From: Roseivivax isoporae LMG 25204 | GTDB taxonomy: Bacteria; Pseudomonadota; Alphaproteobacteria; Rhodobacterales; Rhodobacteraceae | DNA length: 64,000 nucleotides | NCBI RefSeq assembly: GCF_000521865.1 | Contig: NZ_JAME01000020.1 | Span: 1-64,000, forward strand | Direction of reading: 5' to 3' | Shown here: positions 37,036 to 46,366 of the stretch, piece after piece | Layout: each line of letters opens with the position of its first letter | Numbering within the stretch: position 1 is the first letter of the stretch | Translations under genes and position numbers: made by a program | The notes under the pieces: generated by a model | Told to the model about the DNA's origin: nothing | The model's input: only the letters and a program-made list of their open reading frames with translations | The model's database searches: none

Positions 37036-38076
37036 ATGGCAACCGCTCTGCTGACCGTCGATCTCGACGCCCTCGCGCTGAACTGGACCAACCTCGACCG
37101 CGCCGGAGGCGGGGCCGAGACCGGTGCCGTGGTCAAGGCCGACGCCTATGGCCTCGGTGTCGCGCAGGTGGCACCCGCGCTGGCGCGGGCCGGCGCGCGG
37201 CGCTTCTTCGTGGCGCTGGCCGAGGAGGGTATCGCGCTGCGCGACGCCCTCGGACAGGGCCCCGAGATTTTCGTCTTCAACGGGCACATGCCGGGCGACG
37301 CCGCGACGATCCGGGATGCCGGGCTCGTGCCGCTCGTCAACTCCATCGACCAGATGGTGATGCATGTGGAGGCGCTGCCCGGCCACCCCTTCGGCATCCA
37401 GCTCGATTCCGGCATGAACCGGCTCGGGATGGAGCCCGCGGAATGGGCGGCGCTCCGCGAGATCGCGCTGGCGCAGAACCCGCGGCTCGTGATGAGCCAC
37501 CTCGCCTGCGCCGACGAGCCCGACCACCCGATGAACCGCGTGCAGCTCGACGCCTTCCGCGAGATGACGGACGGCATCGAGGCGCCGCGGTCGCTGTCGG
37601 CGACGGGCGGCATCCTCCTGGGCGCGGCCTACCATTTCGACGTGACGCGGCCGGGCGTGGGCCTTTACGGCGGGCTGCCCTTCGTCGACGCGCAGCCGGT
37701 GGCGCATGTGGACCTGCCGGTGATCCAGGTCCGCGACGTCGCGCCGGGCGAGACCGTGGGCTACGGCAACACGTGGACGGCCGGGCGGCCCACCCGCGTC
37801 GCCACCGTCGCCGGCGGCTACGCGGACGGCATCCACCGCATCATGGGACCGCACGCCTACCTCTATGCCGGCGAGACCCGCTGCCCGATCGTCGGGCGCA
37901 TCTCGATGGACCTGATCGGCGTCGACGTGACCGACGCGCCCGAGGTGCCGGCGACGCTCGAGTTCCTCGGCCGGCACCAGTCGGTGGACACGGTCGCAGA
38001 CGCCGCGGGCACCATCGGCTACGAGGTGCTGACCGCGCTCGGGCCCCGCTACGCGCGGCGCTATACCGGCGGATGA
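37036..38076 (+). CDS. alr: alanine racemase
   Basis: A 346-residue PLP enzyme that makes D-alanine for peptidoglycan. The PLP-lysine is K34 in [11 protein letters not shown]; the second catalytic residue (Tyr) lies in the C-terminal beta domain around TVGYGNTW; other family motifs are [10 protein letters not shown] and [16 protein letters not shown] at 37036 after a gap with the DnaA box. It is followed by two small membrane proteins. Confidence 0.96.
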   Translation: MATALLTVDLDALALNWTNLDRAGGGAETGAVVKADAYGLGVAQVAPALARAGARRFFVALAEEGIALRDALGQGPEIFVFNGHMPGDAATIRDAGLVPLVNSIDQMVMHVEALPGHPFGIQLDSGMNRLGMEPAEWAALREIALAQNPRLVMSHLACADEPDHPMNRVQLDAFREMTDGIEAPRSLSATGGILLGAAYHFDVTRPGVGLYGGLPFVDAQPVAHVDLPVIQVRDVAPGETVGYGNTWTAGRPTRVATVAGGYADGIHRIMGPHAYLYAGETRCPIVGRISMDLIGVDVTDAPEVPATLEFLGRHQSVDTVADAAGTIGYEVLTALGPRYARRYTGG

Positions 38077-38101
38077 CGGGCGCGCCCCAACCGGTGCGCG
38101 G

Positions 38102-38497
38102 GTGAGCTCGCTCCTCGATCCCGCGCCGGCCGTCCTGGCCTTTCTCTTCGTGAAGCGGTTCGTCTTCGTCGAGGCGGTGACGCTCGTCGCGCTCGCCCGC
38201 GTCCTGTTCGGGCGCGGACCGGCCCGGCTGGCGGCGGCGCTGTCGGTGCTCCTCGGCGGCGCGGCGACGCTCGCGGTCTTCGCCCCAGCGCTCGGCTTCG
38301 CCGGGGGCGCGTGGTTCGGACCGGTGGCGCGGGCATTGAACCTCTGGAACGGCATGGCGGTCCCGCTCGTCGTCTCTGCGCCGCTCGTCATCTCCGCGGT
38401 CCTGCCCGGCACGGAACGCAGCCGCGCCGTCGACGCGGCGCATTTCGTGCTGCTCGCGGGGCTCCTCGTGCTCTGGGCGGCGACGTGGGTCGCCTGA
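38102..38497 (+). CDS. hypothetical membrane protein
   Basis: A 131-residue protein with a short N-terminal segment and about four hydrophobic helices (for example VEAVTLVALARVLF, LAAALSVLLGGAATLAVF, AAHFVLLAGLLVLWAATWV). I do not recognise the family. The start is GTG at 38102, 25 bp after alr. Its last 13 bp overlap the start of the PqiA-like gene, so the two membrane proteins are coupled and may work together. Confidence 0.65.
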   Translation: MSSLLDPAPAVLAFLFVKRFVFVEAVTLVALARVLFGRGPARLAAALSVLLGGAATLAVFAPALGFAGGAWFGPVARALNLWNGMAVPLVVSAPLVISAVLPGTERSRAVDAAHFVLLAGLLVLWAATWVA

Positions 38498-38940
38498 CGG
38501 CGCGGCGGCTCCGGGTCACGCTCGCGCTCGTCCTCCTCGTGCTCTACCCGGTCGCCTGGATGGCGCCGCTCCTGCGCGCGGGATTGCTGCCGCTTTTCGG
38601 AATGTCGGAAATCAGCGTGCTGAGCGGCCTCGAGTCGCTCTGGGCAACCGATCCCTTTCTTGCGCTGATTGTCCTGATATTCGCAATTGTCGCTCCATAC
38701 GTGAAACTCGCCCTGCTCCTCGCCGCGGAAGTGCGCAGGCAGGGTCCGTTTCTCGCGGCGGCAACCGTCTGGATCGGCCGCATCGCCATGGCCGACATCT
38801 TTCTCGTCGCACTCTATGTCGCCGTCGCCAAAGGCATCGGCGTGGGCCGGGTCGAGACCGGCTGGGGCCTTTATCTGTTCACGTTCTGCGTGCTGTCGGC
38901 GCTGGCGCTCGGCGTCGCCCACCCGACCCGGCGCCCCTGA
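38485..38940 (+). CDS. PqiA-like membrane protein
   Basis: A 151-residue inner-membrane protein with the PqiA domain: LALVLLVLYPVAWMAPLL, then an extracytoplasmic SEISVLSGLESLWATDPFLAL loop and two more helices containing FAIVAPYVKLALLL and MADIFLVALYVAVAKG. PqiA-type proteins belong to lipid-transport or membrane-stress systems; in full-length PqiA there are two such domains, here one. GTG start overlaps the gene upstream. Confidence 0.78.
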   Translation: MGRLTARRLRVTLALVLLVLYPVAWMAPLLRAGLLPLFGMSEISVLSGLESLWATDPFLALIVLIFAIVAPYVKLALLLAAEVRRQGPFLAAATVWIGRIAMADIFLVALYVAVAKGIGVGRVETGWGLYLFTFCVLSALALGVAHPTRRP

Positions 38941-39096
38941 CCGGCCGTTTCCAGCGCGACAACAAAGACACGCGACTCGCGCGAATGTGGTTGCACCGGG
39001 AATTCAATGGCTTCTCGCAAGAAACTTATCGCGAATCCGCGCGTTCGGCATAAAATCGCCGCATAGGCTGCGCGACGGAAAGACGAGGGGCCGATT

Positions 39097-39969
39097 ATGA
39101 ACCAGACATTTCGATCCGGCTATTTGATTGTTCAATATCTCATGCAACGGCTGGCGGTCCTGCTCATCGGGGCGCTGGCGCTGGTCCTTCTGGCCTATAC
39201 CGCCGCCTGCCTCGCCGGACGCGCGGACTGGCTGTCGATGCCGCTCAGCTTCGGCGACGCGGTGATCGAGGACGCGGGCCCGGCCATCCAGGCGATGATG
39301 ACGGCGCTGGCCGTGGGCCTCTGCTTCTTCCTGCCCACCAATGCCCGCGTCATGGCGCTCGAGACCTCGCACCGGCGCTTCCACATCGGCATGCAGGACG
39401 TGGCGCATGCCTACCAGGTCGCCCACCGCGCCGACCGCGAGGGCGTGTTCCGGCTGCGCCACGAGTTCGATTCCATCCGCGAGCGCATGGTGTTCCTGCG
39501 CGAGCATCCCGACCTCTCCGATCTCGAGCCCTCGGTGCTCGAGGTGGCGGCACAGATGAGCCACCTGTCGCGCGAGCTGGCCGCGGTCTATTCGGACCGC
39601 AACGTGGCGCGTGCCCGCGACTTCCTCGTCCAGCGCCAGCAGGAGGTCGAGGACTTCAACCTCCGGCTCGACCACGCCAAGGCGGTGGCGACGGAGATGC
39701 GGCGCTGGCTGGACCGGGTCGAGATGGACGAGGCGGTGGCCGAGGCGCAGCTCGCCCGGCTGTGCGACGAGCTGACCGAGATCCTGCCCGAGCTGCACGA
39801 CGACGCCGATCCGGGCGCCATCGTGGCCGACATGCCGGACGCCGCCGCGCCGGCGGCGCGGGCCGAGGACGACGGGGACGACTGGATCCCGCCCGCGGCC
39901 CACCGGATCGACCCGCACCAGGACGACCCGCGCATCGTGCGCCTCCTCAACCAGCGCGCCGCCGAGTAA
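39097..39969 (+). CDS. conserved membrane protein with coiled coil
   Basis: A 290-residue protein with two transmembrane helices near the N-terminus (MQRLAVLLIGALALVLLAY and AIQAMMTALAVGLCFFLP), then a long soluble helical region with repeated charged/heptad patterns (VFRLRHEFDSIRERMVFLREH..., RELAAVYSDRNVARARDF) and an acidic Ala/Asp-rich tail. I associate this with a Rhodobacteraceae protein often placed before radA; a DNA-repair label is sometimes used but I see no enzyme motif. The 156-bp gap upstream contains AT-rich DNA suitable for a promoter. Confidence 0.7.
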   Translation: MNQTFRSGYLIVQYLMQRLAVLLIGALALVLLAYTAACLAGRADWLSMPLSFGDAVIEDAGPAIQAMMTALAVGLCFFLPTNARVMALETSHRRFHIGMQDVAHAYQVAHRADREGVFRLRHEFDSIRERMVFLREHPDLSDLEPSVLEVAAQMSHLSRELAAVYSDRNVARARDFLVQRQQEVEDFNLRLDHAKAVATEMRRWLDRVEMDEAVAEAQLARLCDELTEILPELHDDADPGAIVADMPDAAAPAARAEDDGDDWIPPAAHRIDPHQDDPRIVRLLNQRAAE

Positions 39970-40032
39970 CGCGCCGCCGGGACGTGGCGTGCGCCCTTGC
40001 GGCGCCCCGTCCCGGCGGCCTACATGCCCGCC

Positions 40033-41400
40033 ATGGCGCGCGTTCAATCCTCCTTCGTCTGCTCCTCCTGCGGCAACGTCACCTCGAAGTGGTCGGGCCG
40101 GTGCGAGGCCTGCGGCGCGTGGAACACCATCCACGAGGAGGCGCCGGCCACCTCGGGCCCACCGTCGAAATCGGTGACCCGCGCCAAGGGCCGCAACGTG
40201 CCGCTGACCGACCTCGCGGCCGCCGAGCCGCCCCCGCCCCGCACGGCGAGCGGCCTCGACGAACTCGACCGGGTGCTGGGCGGCGGGCTGGTCCCCGGCA
40301 GCGCGGTGCTGGTCGGCGGCGACCCGGGCATCGGCAAGTCCACGCTGCTCCTGCAGGGGGCCGCGGCGTTCGGTCTCGCGGGCCTCTCGGTCGTCTATGT
40401 CAGCGGCGAGGAGGCGTCGGCGCAGGTGCGGCTCCGGGCGGAACGGCTTGGGCTCGGGACGGCGCCCGTGCGGCTCGCCGCAGAGACGAACCTGCGCGAC
40501 ATCCTCACGACCCTCGACGGCGAACGGCCGGATCTCGTGGTGGTCGATTCGATCCAGACCATGTGGGCCGACAATGTCGAGAGCGCGCCGGGCAGCGTCG
40601 CGCAGGTGCGCGCGGCGGCGCACGAGCTCACGAGCTTCGCCAAGCGGCGCGGCGCCTCCGTCATCATGGTGGGCCACGTCACCAAGGACGGCCAGCTGGC
40701 CGGTCCCCGCGTGGTCGAGCACATGGTCGACACGGTGCTCTACTTCGAGGGCGAGCGCGGCCACCAGTTCCGCATCCTGCGCAGCGTCAAGAACCGCTTC
40801 GGTCCCGCCGACGAGATCGGGGTCTTCGAGATGACGGGCGGCGGGCTCGCCGAGGTGGCGAACCCCTCGGCGCTGTTCCTGTCCGAACGCGGCACGCCCG
40901 CGCCGGGCTCGGTGGTCTTTGCCGGGATCGAGGGCACGCGGCCGGTCCTCTGCGAGCTGCAGGCGCTGGTGGCGCCGACGCCGCAGGCGCAACCCCGCCG
41001 ATCGGTGGTCGGTTGGGACGGCGGGCGTCTCGCCATGATCCTCGCCGTGCTCGAGGCGCGCTGCGGCATCCCCTTTGCCGGGCTCGACGTCTACCTGAAC
41101 GTGGCGGGCGGCATGAAGATATCGGAACCGGCGGCGGATCTGGCCGTCGCCGCGGCGCTCCTGTCCGCGCGCGAGGACGTGGCGCTGCCGCCCGAAACCG
41201 TGGTCTTCGGCGAAATCAGTCTCTCCGGCGCGCTGCGCCCGGTGACCCAGACCGAAAACAGGTTGAAAGAGGCGCGGAAACTTGGTTTCACCGCGGCGAT
41301 CGCGCCCCGTGGCGGCAAGGCCGGGGACGCATCGGGGCTGTCCCTCACCCAGATGGGCGATCTGACGGCCTTCGTCGGTGATGTATTCGGCGCGGGCTGA
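40033..41400 (+). CDS. radA: DNA repair protein RadA
   Basis: A 455-residue RecA-related protein for recombination-fork processing. Zinc finger C10, C13, C24, C27 (CSSC...CEAC); Walker A GGDPGIGKST; the RadA-specific KNRFG in VKNRFGPADE; and a C-terminal Lon-like domain (YLNVAGGMKISEPAADLAVAAALLS). ATG at 40033 (MARVQSSFVC) matches the usual start; the frame has a 12-residue upstream extension that lacks a ribosome-binding site. The next gene is cvpA. Confidence 0.97.
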   Translation: MARVQSSFVCSSCGNVTSKWSGRCEACGAWNTIHEEAPATSGPPSKSVTRAKGRNVPLTDLAAAEPPPPRTASGLDELDRVLGGGLVPGSAVLVGGDPGIGKSTLLLQGAAAFGLAGLSVVYVSGEEASAQVRLRAERLGLGTAPVRLAAETNLRDILTTLDGERPDLVVVDSIQTMWADNVESAPGSVAQVRAAAHELTSFAKRRGASVIMVGHVTKDGQLAGPRVVEHMVDTVLYFEGERGHQFRILRSVKNRFGPADEIGVFEMTGGGLAEVANPSALFLSERGTPAPGSVVFAGIEGTRPVLCELQALVAPTPQAQPRRSVVGWDGGRLAMILAVLEARCGIPFAGLDVYLNVAGGMKISEPAADLAVAAALLSAREDVALPPETVVFGEISLSGALRPVTQTENRLKEARKLGFTAAIAPRGGKAGDASGLSLTQMGDLTAFVGDVFGAG

Positions 41401-41462
41401 CGCGCATCGGGCAGGTCCCCCGCAAGACGCGCGGGACAGGACAAGGAAGAGGCAGGCCGATC

Positions 41463-42035
41463 ATGGAAGGTTTCACCGTCATCGACGCCGTCGTGGGCGT
41501 CGTCATCGTTCTGTCGGCATTGCTGGCATATTCACGCGGACTGGTGCGCGAGGCGCTCGCCATCGCCGGCTGGGTCGCCGCGGCGATCCTCGCCTTCATG
41601 TTCGCGCCGCAGGTGCAGCCGCTCGTGCGCGAGGTGCCCGTGATCGGCGAGTTCCTGTCGGACAGCTGCGAGCTGTCGATCATCGCGGCCTTCGCGGCGG
41701 TCTTCGCGCTGGCGCTGATCGTGGTCTCGCTGTTCACCCCGGTCTTCGCGAGCGTGGTGCAGCGCTCGGCGCTCGGCGGGCTCGACCAGGGGCTCGGCTT
41801 CCTCTTCGGCGTGGCGCGCGGCATCCTGCTCGTGGCGATCGCGTTCTTCGTCTACGAGACGGTGATCACCGCGCAGGACATCCCGATGGTCAACGACAGC
41901 CGTTCGGCAGCGGTCTTCTCGCGCTTCACCGACCGGATCGAGGAACAGAACCCCGACGCGGCGCTCGGCTGGATCACGACGCAGTACGAGGAACTCGTGG
42001 GCGTCTGCGAGGCACCGGGCACGAACGACGCCTGA
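41463..42035 (+). CDS. cvpA: CvpA-family membrane protein
   Basis: A 190-residue protein with four hydrophobic helices (VVGVVIVLSALLAYSRGLVREAL; AGWVAAAILAFMFAP; SIIAAFAAVFALALIVVSLF; GVARGILLVAIAFFVYETV) and a soluble C-terminal tail. CvpA was named for colicin V production; the cellular function remains uncertain, with links to envelope stress. In E. coli cvpA precedes purF in one operon; here a cyd operon on the other strand lies between them, so cvpA ends with its own terminator. Confidence 0.92.
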   Translation: MEGFTVIDAVVGVVIVLSALLAYSRGLVREALAIAGWVAAAILAFMFAPQVQPLVREVPVIGEFLSDSCELSIIAAFAAVFALALIVVSLFTPVFASVVQRSALGGLDQGLGFLFGVARGILLVAIAFFVYETVITAQDIPMVNDSRSAAVFSRFTDRIEEQNPDAALGWITTQYEELVGVCEAPGTNDA

Positions 42036-42053
42036 TCCGCGCGACGCAGACGG

Positions 42054-42090
42054 AAAAAGGGCGGGCGCATCCCCATGCGCCCGCCCTTTT
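42054..42090. terminator. bidirectional terminator between cvpA and cydX-like gene
   Basis: A 12-bp perfect stem GGGCGGGCGCAT / ATGCGCCCGCCC with loop CCCC is flanked by AAAAA on the left and TTTT on the right. It can terminate transcription of cvpA (plus) and of the cydABX operon (minus). Confidence 0.9.
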
Positions 42091-42094
42091 CATG

Positions 42095-42187
42095 TCAGAG
42101 GATCATCGCCCGGATGCCGTAGGCGACGATCCCGAGGGCACCCACCGAGAGCGCCCAGATCAGCACGAACCATCCGACGCGGCGCAT
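42095..42187 (-). CDS. CydX/DUF2474-like small subunit
   Basis: A 30-residue single-pass membrane peptide (MRRVGWFVLIWALSVGALG then IVAYGIRAMIL) that starts on the last base of the cydB stop (TGATG). Small proteins in this position of a cytochrome bd operon are CydX or DUF2474 and stabilise the oxidase. The sequence resembles DUF2474 (RR-GWFVLIWAxS). It is too short to be called by length alone, but position, overlap and composition support it. Confidence 0.7.
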   Translation of the reverse strand: MRRVGWFVLIWALSVGALGIVAYGIRAMIL

Positions 42188-43218
42188 CAGTGATAGCCCT
42201 CCCCGGGCTTCAGCTTGCCGCGGAACACCCAGTAGGCGTAGGCCGTGTAGGCGAGGATGATCGGCACCAGCACCGCCGCGCCGACGAACATGAAGAGCTG
42301 CGACTTGGCCGGGCTCGCCGCGTCGTAGATCGTGATCGCGGGCGGGATGATGTGCGGCCACATGGAGATGCCGAGCCCCACGAAGCAGAGCAGGAACAGC
42401 GCGAGCGTCAGCACGAAGGGCAGCCAGTCGCGTTCCTCGGCATCGATCGACTTCCAGAGCTGCCAGGCCAGCACCGCCACGAGGATCGGCACCGGCGCGA
42501 CGACGAACGCGGCGGGGAACGAGAACCAGCGCGCGAAGTATTCCTGTTCGAGGAACGGCGTCGCGAGGCTCACCGCCACGATGCAGGCCACGGTGGCGAT
42601 GCCGAAGGCCCGCGCCATCCGGCGCACGCGCACCTGGATCTCGCCGTCGAGCTTCATGTTGAGCCAGGTCGCCCCCATGAAGGCGTAGCCCACGACCACC
42701 GAGACCCCGCAGAGGATCGAGAACGGCGTGAGCCAGTCCCACCAGCCGCCGCCGTAGGAGCGGCCGTCCACCTCGATGCCCTGCAGCAGCGCGCCGAGCG
42801 TGATCCCCTGCGCGAGGGCCGCCACGGTCGAGCCGCCGATGAAGGCAGCGTCCCAGAACACCTCCTGGAAACGGCCGACCGCTTTCCAGCGGAACTCGAA
42901 CGCGACGCCGCGGAAGATCAGCGCGAGAAGCATCGCGATGATCGGCGGGTAGAGCGCCGGCAGGATGATGGCGTAGGCCAGCGGGAAGGCCGCGAAGAGC
43001 CCCCCGCCCCCCAGCACCAGCCACGTCTCGTTGCCGTCCCAGACCGGAGCGACCGAGTTCATCATCAGGTCGCGGTCGTCCTTCTTGCGGAAGAACGGGT
43101 AGAGGATGCCGATGCCGAGGTCGAAGCCGTCGAGCACCACGTAGACGTAGACCGCGAAGGCCAGGAGCAGCGCCCACGCGATGGTCAGGTCGAGGGAGAT
43201 CGAGATCGCGTCCATCAT
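42187..43218 (-). CDS. cydB: cytochrome bd-type quinol oxidase subunit II
   Basis: A 343-residue membrane subunit with about nine helices. Typical motifs: YVVLDGFDLGIGILYPF at the N-terminus, WDGNETWLVLGGGGLFAAFP, FRGVAFEFR and SMWPHIIPPAITIYDAASP. It pairs with subunit I to reduce oxygen to water. It is 10 bp downstream of cydA and overlaps the small subunit gene by one base. Confidence 0.97.
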   Translation of the reverse strand: MMDAISISLDLTIAWALLLAFAVYVYVVLDGFDLGIGILYPFFRKKDDRDLMMNSVAPVWDGNETWLVLGGGGLFAAFPLAYAIILPALYPPIIAMLLALIFRGVAFEFRWKAVGRFQEVFWDAAFIGGSTVAALAQGITLGALLQGIEVDGRSYGGGWWDWLTPFSILCGVSVVVGYAFMGATWLNMKLDGEIQVRVRRMARAFGIATVACIVAVSLATPFLEQEYFARWFSFPAAFVVAPVPILVAVLAWQLWKSIDAEERDWLPFVLTLALFLLCFVGLGISMWPHIIPPAITIYDAASPAKSQLFMFVGAAVLVPIILAYTAYAYWVFRGKLKPGEGYH

Positions 43219-43228
43219 GCAGGCCTCC

Positions 43229-44677
43229 TCACTCTGCCGGTTGCGTGCTGCCGGAACCCGCCGGCCGCGGCCGCTGCTGGGTGCCCGGAACGATGCCCGA
43301 GGCGCGCAGGGGTCCGTTGTCGGGATCGTCGCGCCCGGTCGGCACCACCTCGGGCGTGCGGCTCATGAGCTTGAAGAGGTAGCCCACGCCCGCGCCGAAC
43401 ACCGCGAAATAGATGACGATGAAGGCGATGAGCGAGCCGCCCACGGCGCCCGCGTCGAGCGGCGACGCGGCCTCGGAGGTCAGCATCTCGCCGTAGACCA
43501 CGTAGGGCTGGCGGCCCACCTCGGTGGTGATCCAGCCGGCGATCACCGCGACGAGGCCCGAGGGTCCCATCGCGAAGGCCGCGCGGTGCAGCCAACGGTC
43601 GTCGTAGAGCCGGCCCTTGTAGCGCGTCCAGAGCGACCAGAGCCCGAGCCCCGCCATCAGCATGCCGATCCCCACCATGATGCGGAACGACCAGAACACG
43701 ATCGCCACCGGCGGCTCCTCGTCGTCGGGCACGGTGTCGAGCCCGGGCATCGAGGCGTTCCAGCCCTTGTTCAGGATCGGGCCCCCGATCTTGGGGATGG
43801 ACAGCTCGTACCGCATCTCGCCGGCCTCCTGGTCTGGAATGCCGAACAGGATCAGCGGGACGCCGTTGTCGTAGCTCTCGAAATGCCCCTCCATCGCCAG
43901 CACCTTGGTCGGCTGGTACTCGTAGGTGTTGAGCCCGTGCTCATGGCCGATGACGATCTGCAGCGGCGCGACGATGGCGGCCATCCACATGGCCATCGAG
44001 AACATCTTGCGCACGCCGTGGTTCGCCCGCCGGCCGCGCAGCAGGTGCCACGCGCCGACGCCGCCCACGATGAACGCGGTCGTCAGGTAGGCCGCCGTCA
44101 GCGTGTGCACGAGGCGGTAGGGGAAGGACGGGTTCAGGATGATCGCCCACCAGTCCTCGGGCACGTACTGCCCGGCATCGTTGATGCCGTAGCCCGCGGG
44201 CGTGTGCATCCAAGAGTTCACCGACAGGATCCAGGTCGCCGAGATGGCGGTGCCGACCGCGACCATGAGCGTCGCCACCATGTGCAGGCCGTTGCCGACC
44301 TTGCCTCGGCCGAACAGCATGATCCCGAGGAAGCCCGCCTCGAGGAAGAAGGCGGTCAGCACCTCGTAGGCCATGAGCGGCCCCAGTACCGGGCCGGTCC
44401 GGTCCGAGAACACGGACCAGTTCGTGCCGAACTGGTAGGACATCACGATCCCCGACACGACGCCCATGGCGAAGGTGATCGCGAAGATCTTCACCCAGAA
44501 GTTGAAGAGGTGCAGGTACGCCTCGTTCTTCGTCCAGACGTACCAGCCGTTCAGCACCGCGAGGAAACTCGCGAGGCCGATGGTGAAAGCGGGAAAGATG
44601 AAATGGAACGCGACGGTGAACGCGAACTGGATCCGTGCCAGCGTCACCGCGTCGAATCCGAAGAAGAGGGAGTCCAT
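43229..44677 (-). CDS. cydA: cytochrome bd-type quinol oxidase subunit I, CIO type
   Basis: A 482-residue subunit that carries hemes b558, b595 and d and oxidises quinol. Recognisable parts: ARIQFAFTVAFHFIFPAFTIGL with the axial His near the N-terminus, and GWITTEVGRQPYVVYG, the highly conserved GRQP segment. The length and absence of the long C-terminal Q-loop insert of E. coli CydA place it in the short-Q-loop (cyanide-insensitive, CioA-like) group. Such oxidases resist cyanide and sulfide and work at low oxygen. First gene of a minus-strand operon cydA-cydB-small subunit; no clear FNR box was found upstream. Confidence 0.97.
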   Translation of the reverse strand: MDSLFFGFDAVTLARIQFAFTVAFHFIFPAFTIGLASFLAVLNGWYVWTKNEAYLHLFNFWVKIFAITFAMGVVSGIVMSYQFGTNWSVFSDRTGPVLGPLMAYEVLTAFFLEAGFLGIMLFGRGKVGNGLHMVATLMVAVGTAISATWILSVNSWMHTPAGYGINDAGQYVPEDWWAIILNPSFPYRLVHTLTAAYLTTAFIVGGVGAWHLLRGRRANHGVRKMFSMAMWMAAIVAPLQIVIGHEHGLNTYEYQPTKVLAMEGHFESYDNGVPLILFGIPDQEAGEMRYELSIPKIGGPILNKGWNASMPGLDTVPDDEEPPVAIVFWSFRIMVGIGMLMAGLGLWSLWTRYKGRLYDDRWLHRAAFAMGPSGLVAVIAGWITTEVGRQPYVVYGEMLTSEAASPLDAGAVGGSLIAFIVIYFAVFGAGVGYLFKLMSRTPEVVPTGRDDPDNGPLRASGIVPGTQQRPRPAGSGSTQPAE

Positions 44678-44880
44678 GGTCCGGATGTCCTCGTGATCGT
44701 CTCAGTTGACGCACACTTAAGTCGCGTCTCGGGGATGTCCGCCGGGATGCGGCCACTGGACGCAGAAAAACGAAGCGGTTTCGCAACCATTCGTGACGCG
44801 GGCGTGACATGTCCGGCCGCGTCCCCTAAGTAGGCCACGAAAGCCAGCCGGATTCGGGATCCTCCTCCTTGTCCAAGCGC

Positions 44881-46362
44881 ATGCCCCCTGCCCATCCGTT
44901 CGACTTCGCGGCCGCCGGTGACGGCGACGACGACCACCTGCACGAAGAGTGCGGCGTCTTCGGCGTGGTCGGTGTCACCGATGCCGCCAACTTCGTCGCG
45001 CTCGGGCTGCACGCCCTGCAGCACCGCGGCCAGGAGGCCGGCGGCATCGTCACCTACGACCCCGAACAGGGTTTCAACTCGGCCCGCCGCTTCGGCTACG
45101 TTCGGGACAATTTCACCAGCCCGTCGGTGATGGAGACCCTGCCGGGCTCGCTCGGCATCGGGCACGTGCGCTATTCGACCGCCGGCTCCAAGGGTCCGAC
45201 GCAGATCCGCGACGTTCAGCCGTTCTTCGGCGAGTTCTCCATGGGCGGCGCGGCCATCGCGCACAACGGCAACATCACCAATGCCGAGGCGCTGCGCCGC
45301 GAGCTGATCGAGCGCGGCTCGATCTTCCAGTCCTCGTCGGACAGCGAGTGCATCATTCACCTGATGGCCCGGTCGCTCCAGCGCGACATCCCCGCCCGGA
45401 TGGAGGATGCGCTGCGCCGGGTCGAGGGCGCGTTCTCGGTCGTGGCCATGACGCGGACGAAGCTCATCGGGGTACGCGATCCGCTGGGCGTGCGGCCGCT
45501 CGTCCTCGGACGGGTCGGCGAGGGATGGTGCATCGCGTCGGAAACCTGCGCGCTCGACATCATCGGCGCCGAGTTCGTCCGCGAGATCGAGCCGGGCGAG
45601 ATGGTCGTGGTCACCCCCGAGCGCGGCGTCGAAAGCGTGCGGCCCTTCCGCCCGCAGCGCCCGCGCTTCTGCATCTTCGAGCACGTCTACTTCTCGCGCC
45701 CCGATTCGCTGATCGGCGGCCGGTCGGTCTACGAGACGCGCCGCCAGATCGGCGTCGAGCTTGCGCGCGAGGCGCCGGTCGATGCCGACCTCGTCTGCCC
45801 GGTGCCGGACAGCGGCACGCCCGCCGCCATCGGCTTCAGCCAGGAATCGGGCATCCCCTATGCCATGGGGATCGTGCGCAACCAGTACATGGGCCGCACC
45901 TTCATCGAGCCGACCGAGCAGATCCGGAACATGGGCGTCCGGCTCAAGCTCAACGTGAACCGCGCCCTGATCGCAGGCAAGCGGGTCATCCTCGTCGACG
46001 ACTCGGTGGTGCGCGGCACCACCTCGCGCAAGATCAAGGAGATGATCCTCGACGCGGGCGCGGCAGAGGTGCATTTCCGCATCGCGTCGCCCCCGACCGC
46101 ATGGCCGTGCTTCTACGGCGTCGACACGCCGCAGCGGGAAAAGCTGCTCGCCGCGACCATGTCCGAGGACGAGATGCGCGACCACCTCGAGGTCGACAGC
46201 CTCAAGTTCATCTCGCTCGACGGGCTCTACCGCGCGGTGGGCGAGGCCAAGGGCCGCGACCCGAACCAGCCGCAATATTGCGATGCCTGCTTCTCGGGCG
46301 AGTACCCGGTCGAGCCTTCGGACATGATCCGCAAGGGATTCCAGCTGAAGGCCGCGGAATAG
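44881..46362 (+). CDS. purF: amidophosphoribosyltransferase
   Basis: A 493-residue enzyme for the first committed step of purine synthesis, PRPP plus glutamine to phosphoribosylamine. N-terminal class II glutaminase: after a propeptide of 23 residues the nucleophile is C24 (EECGVFG), expected to be exposed by cleavage. The C-terminal phosphoribosyltransferase has the PRPP loop VILVDDSVVRGTT. I take ATG at 44881 (MPPAHPFD), which fits relatives; a TTG four codons upstream is the other candidate. The Asp/Gly-rich insert before HEECG is unusual. It lies 5 bp upstream of a DUF2199 gene. Confidence 0.96.
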   Translation: MPPAHPFDFAAAGDGDDDHLHEECGVFGVVGVTDAANFVALGLHALQHRGQEAGGIVTYDPEQGFNSARRFGYVRDNFTSPSVMETLPGSLGIGHVRYSTAGSKGPTQIRDVQPFFGEFSMGGAAIAHNGNITNAEALRRELIERGSIFQSSSDSECIIHLMARSLQRDIPARMEDALRRVEGAFSVVAMTRTKLIGVRDPLGVRPLVLGRVGEGWCIASETCALDIIGAEFVREIEPGEMVVVTPERGVESVRPFRPQRPRFCIFEHVYFSRPDSLIGGRSVYETRRQIGVELAREAPVDADLVCPVPDSGTPAAIGFSQESGIPYAMGIVRNQYMGRTFIEPTEQIRNMGVRLKLNVNRALIAGKRVILVDDSVVRGTTSRKIKEMILDAGAAEVHFRIASPPTAWPCFYGVDTPQREKLLAATMSEDEMRDHLEVDSLKFISLDGLYRAVGEAKGRDPNQPQYCDACFSGEYPVEPSDMIRKGFQLKAAE

Positions 46363-46366
46363 GCAC

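Noticed and set aside
44869-44880. TTG start for purF
   Set aside because: ATG at 44881 gives the N-terminus expected for relatives; no ribosome-binding site favours the TTG.
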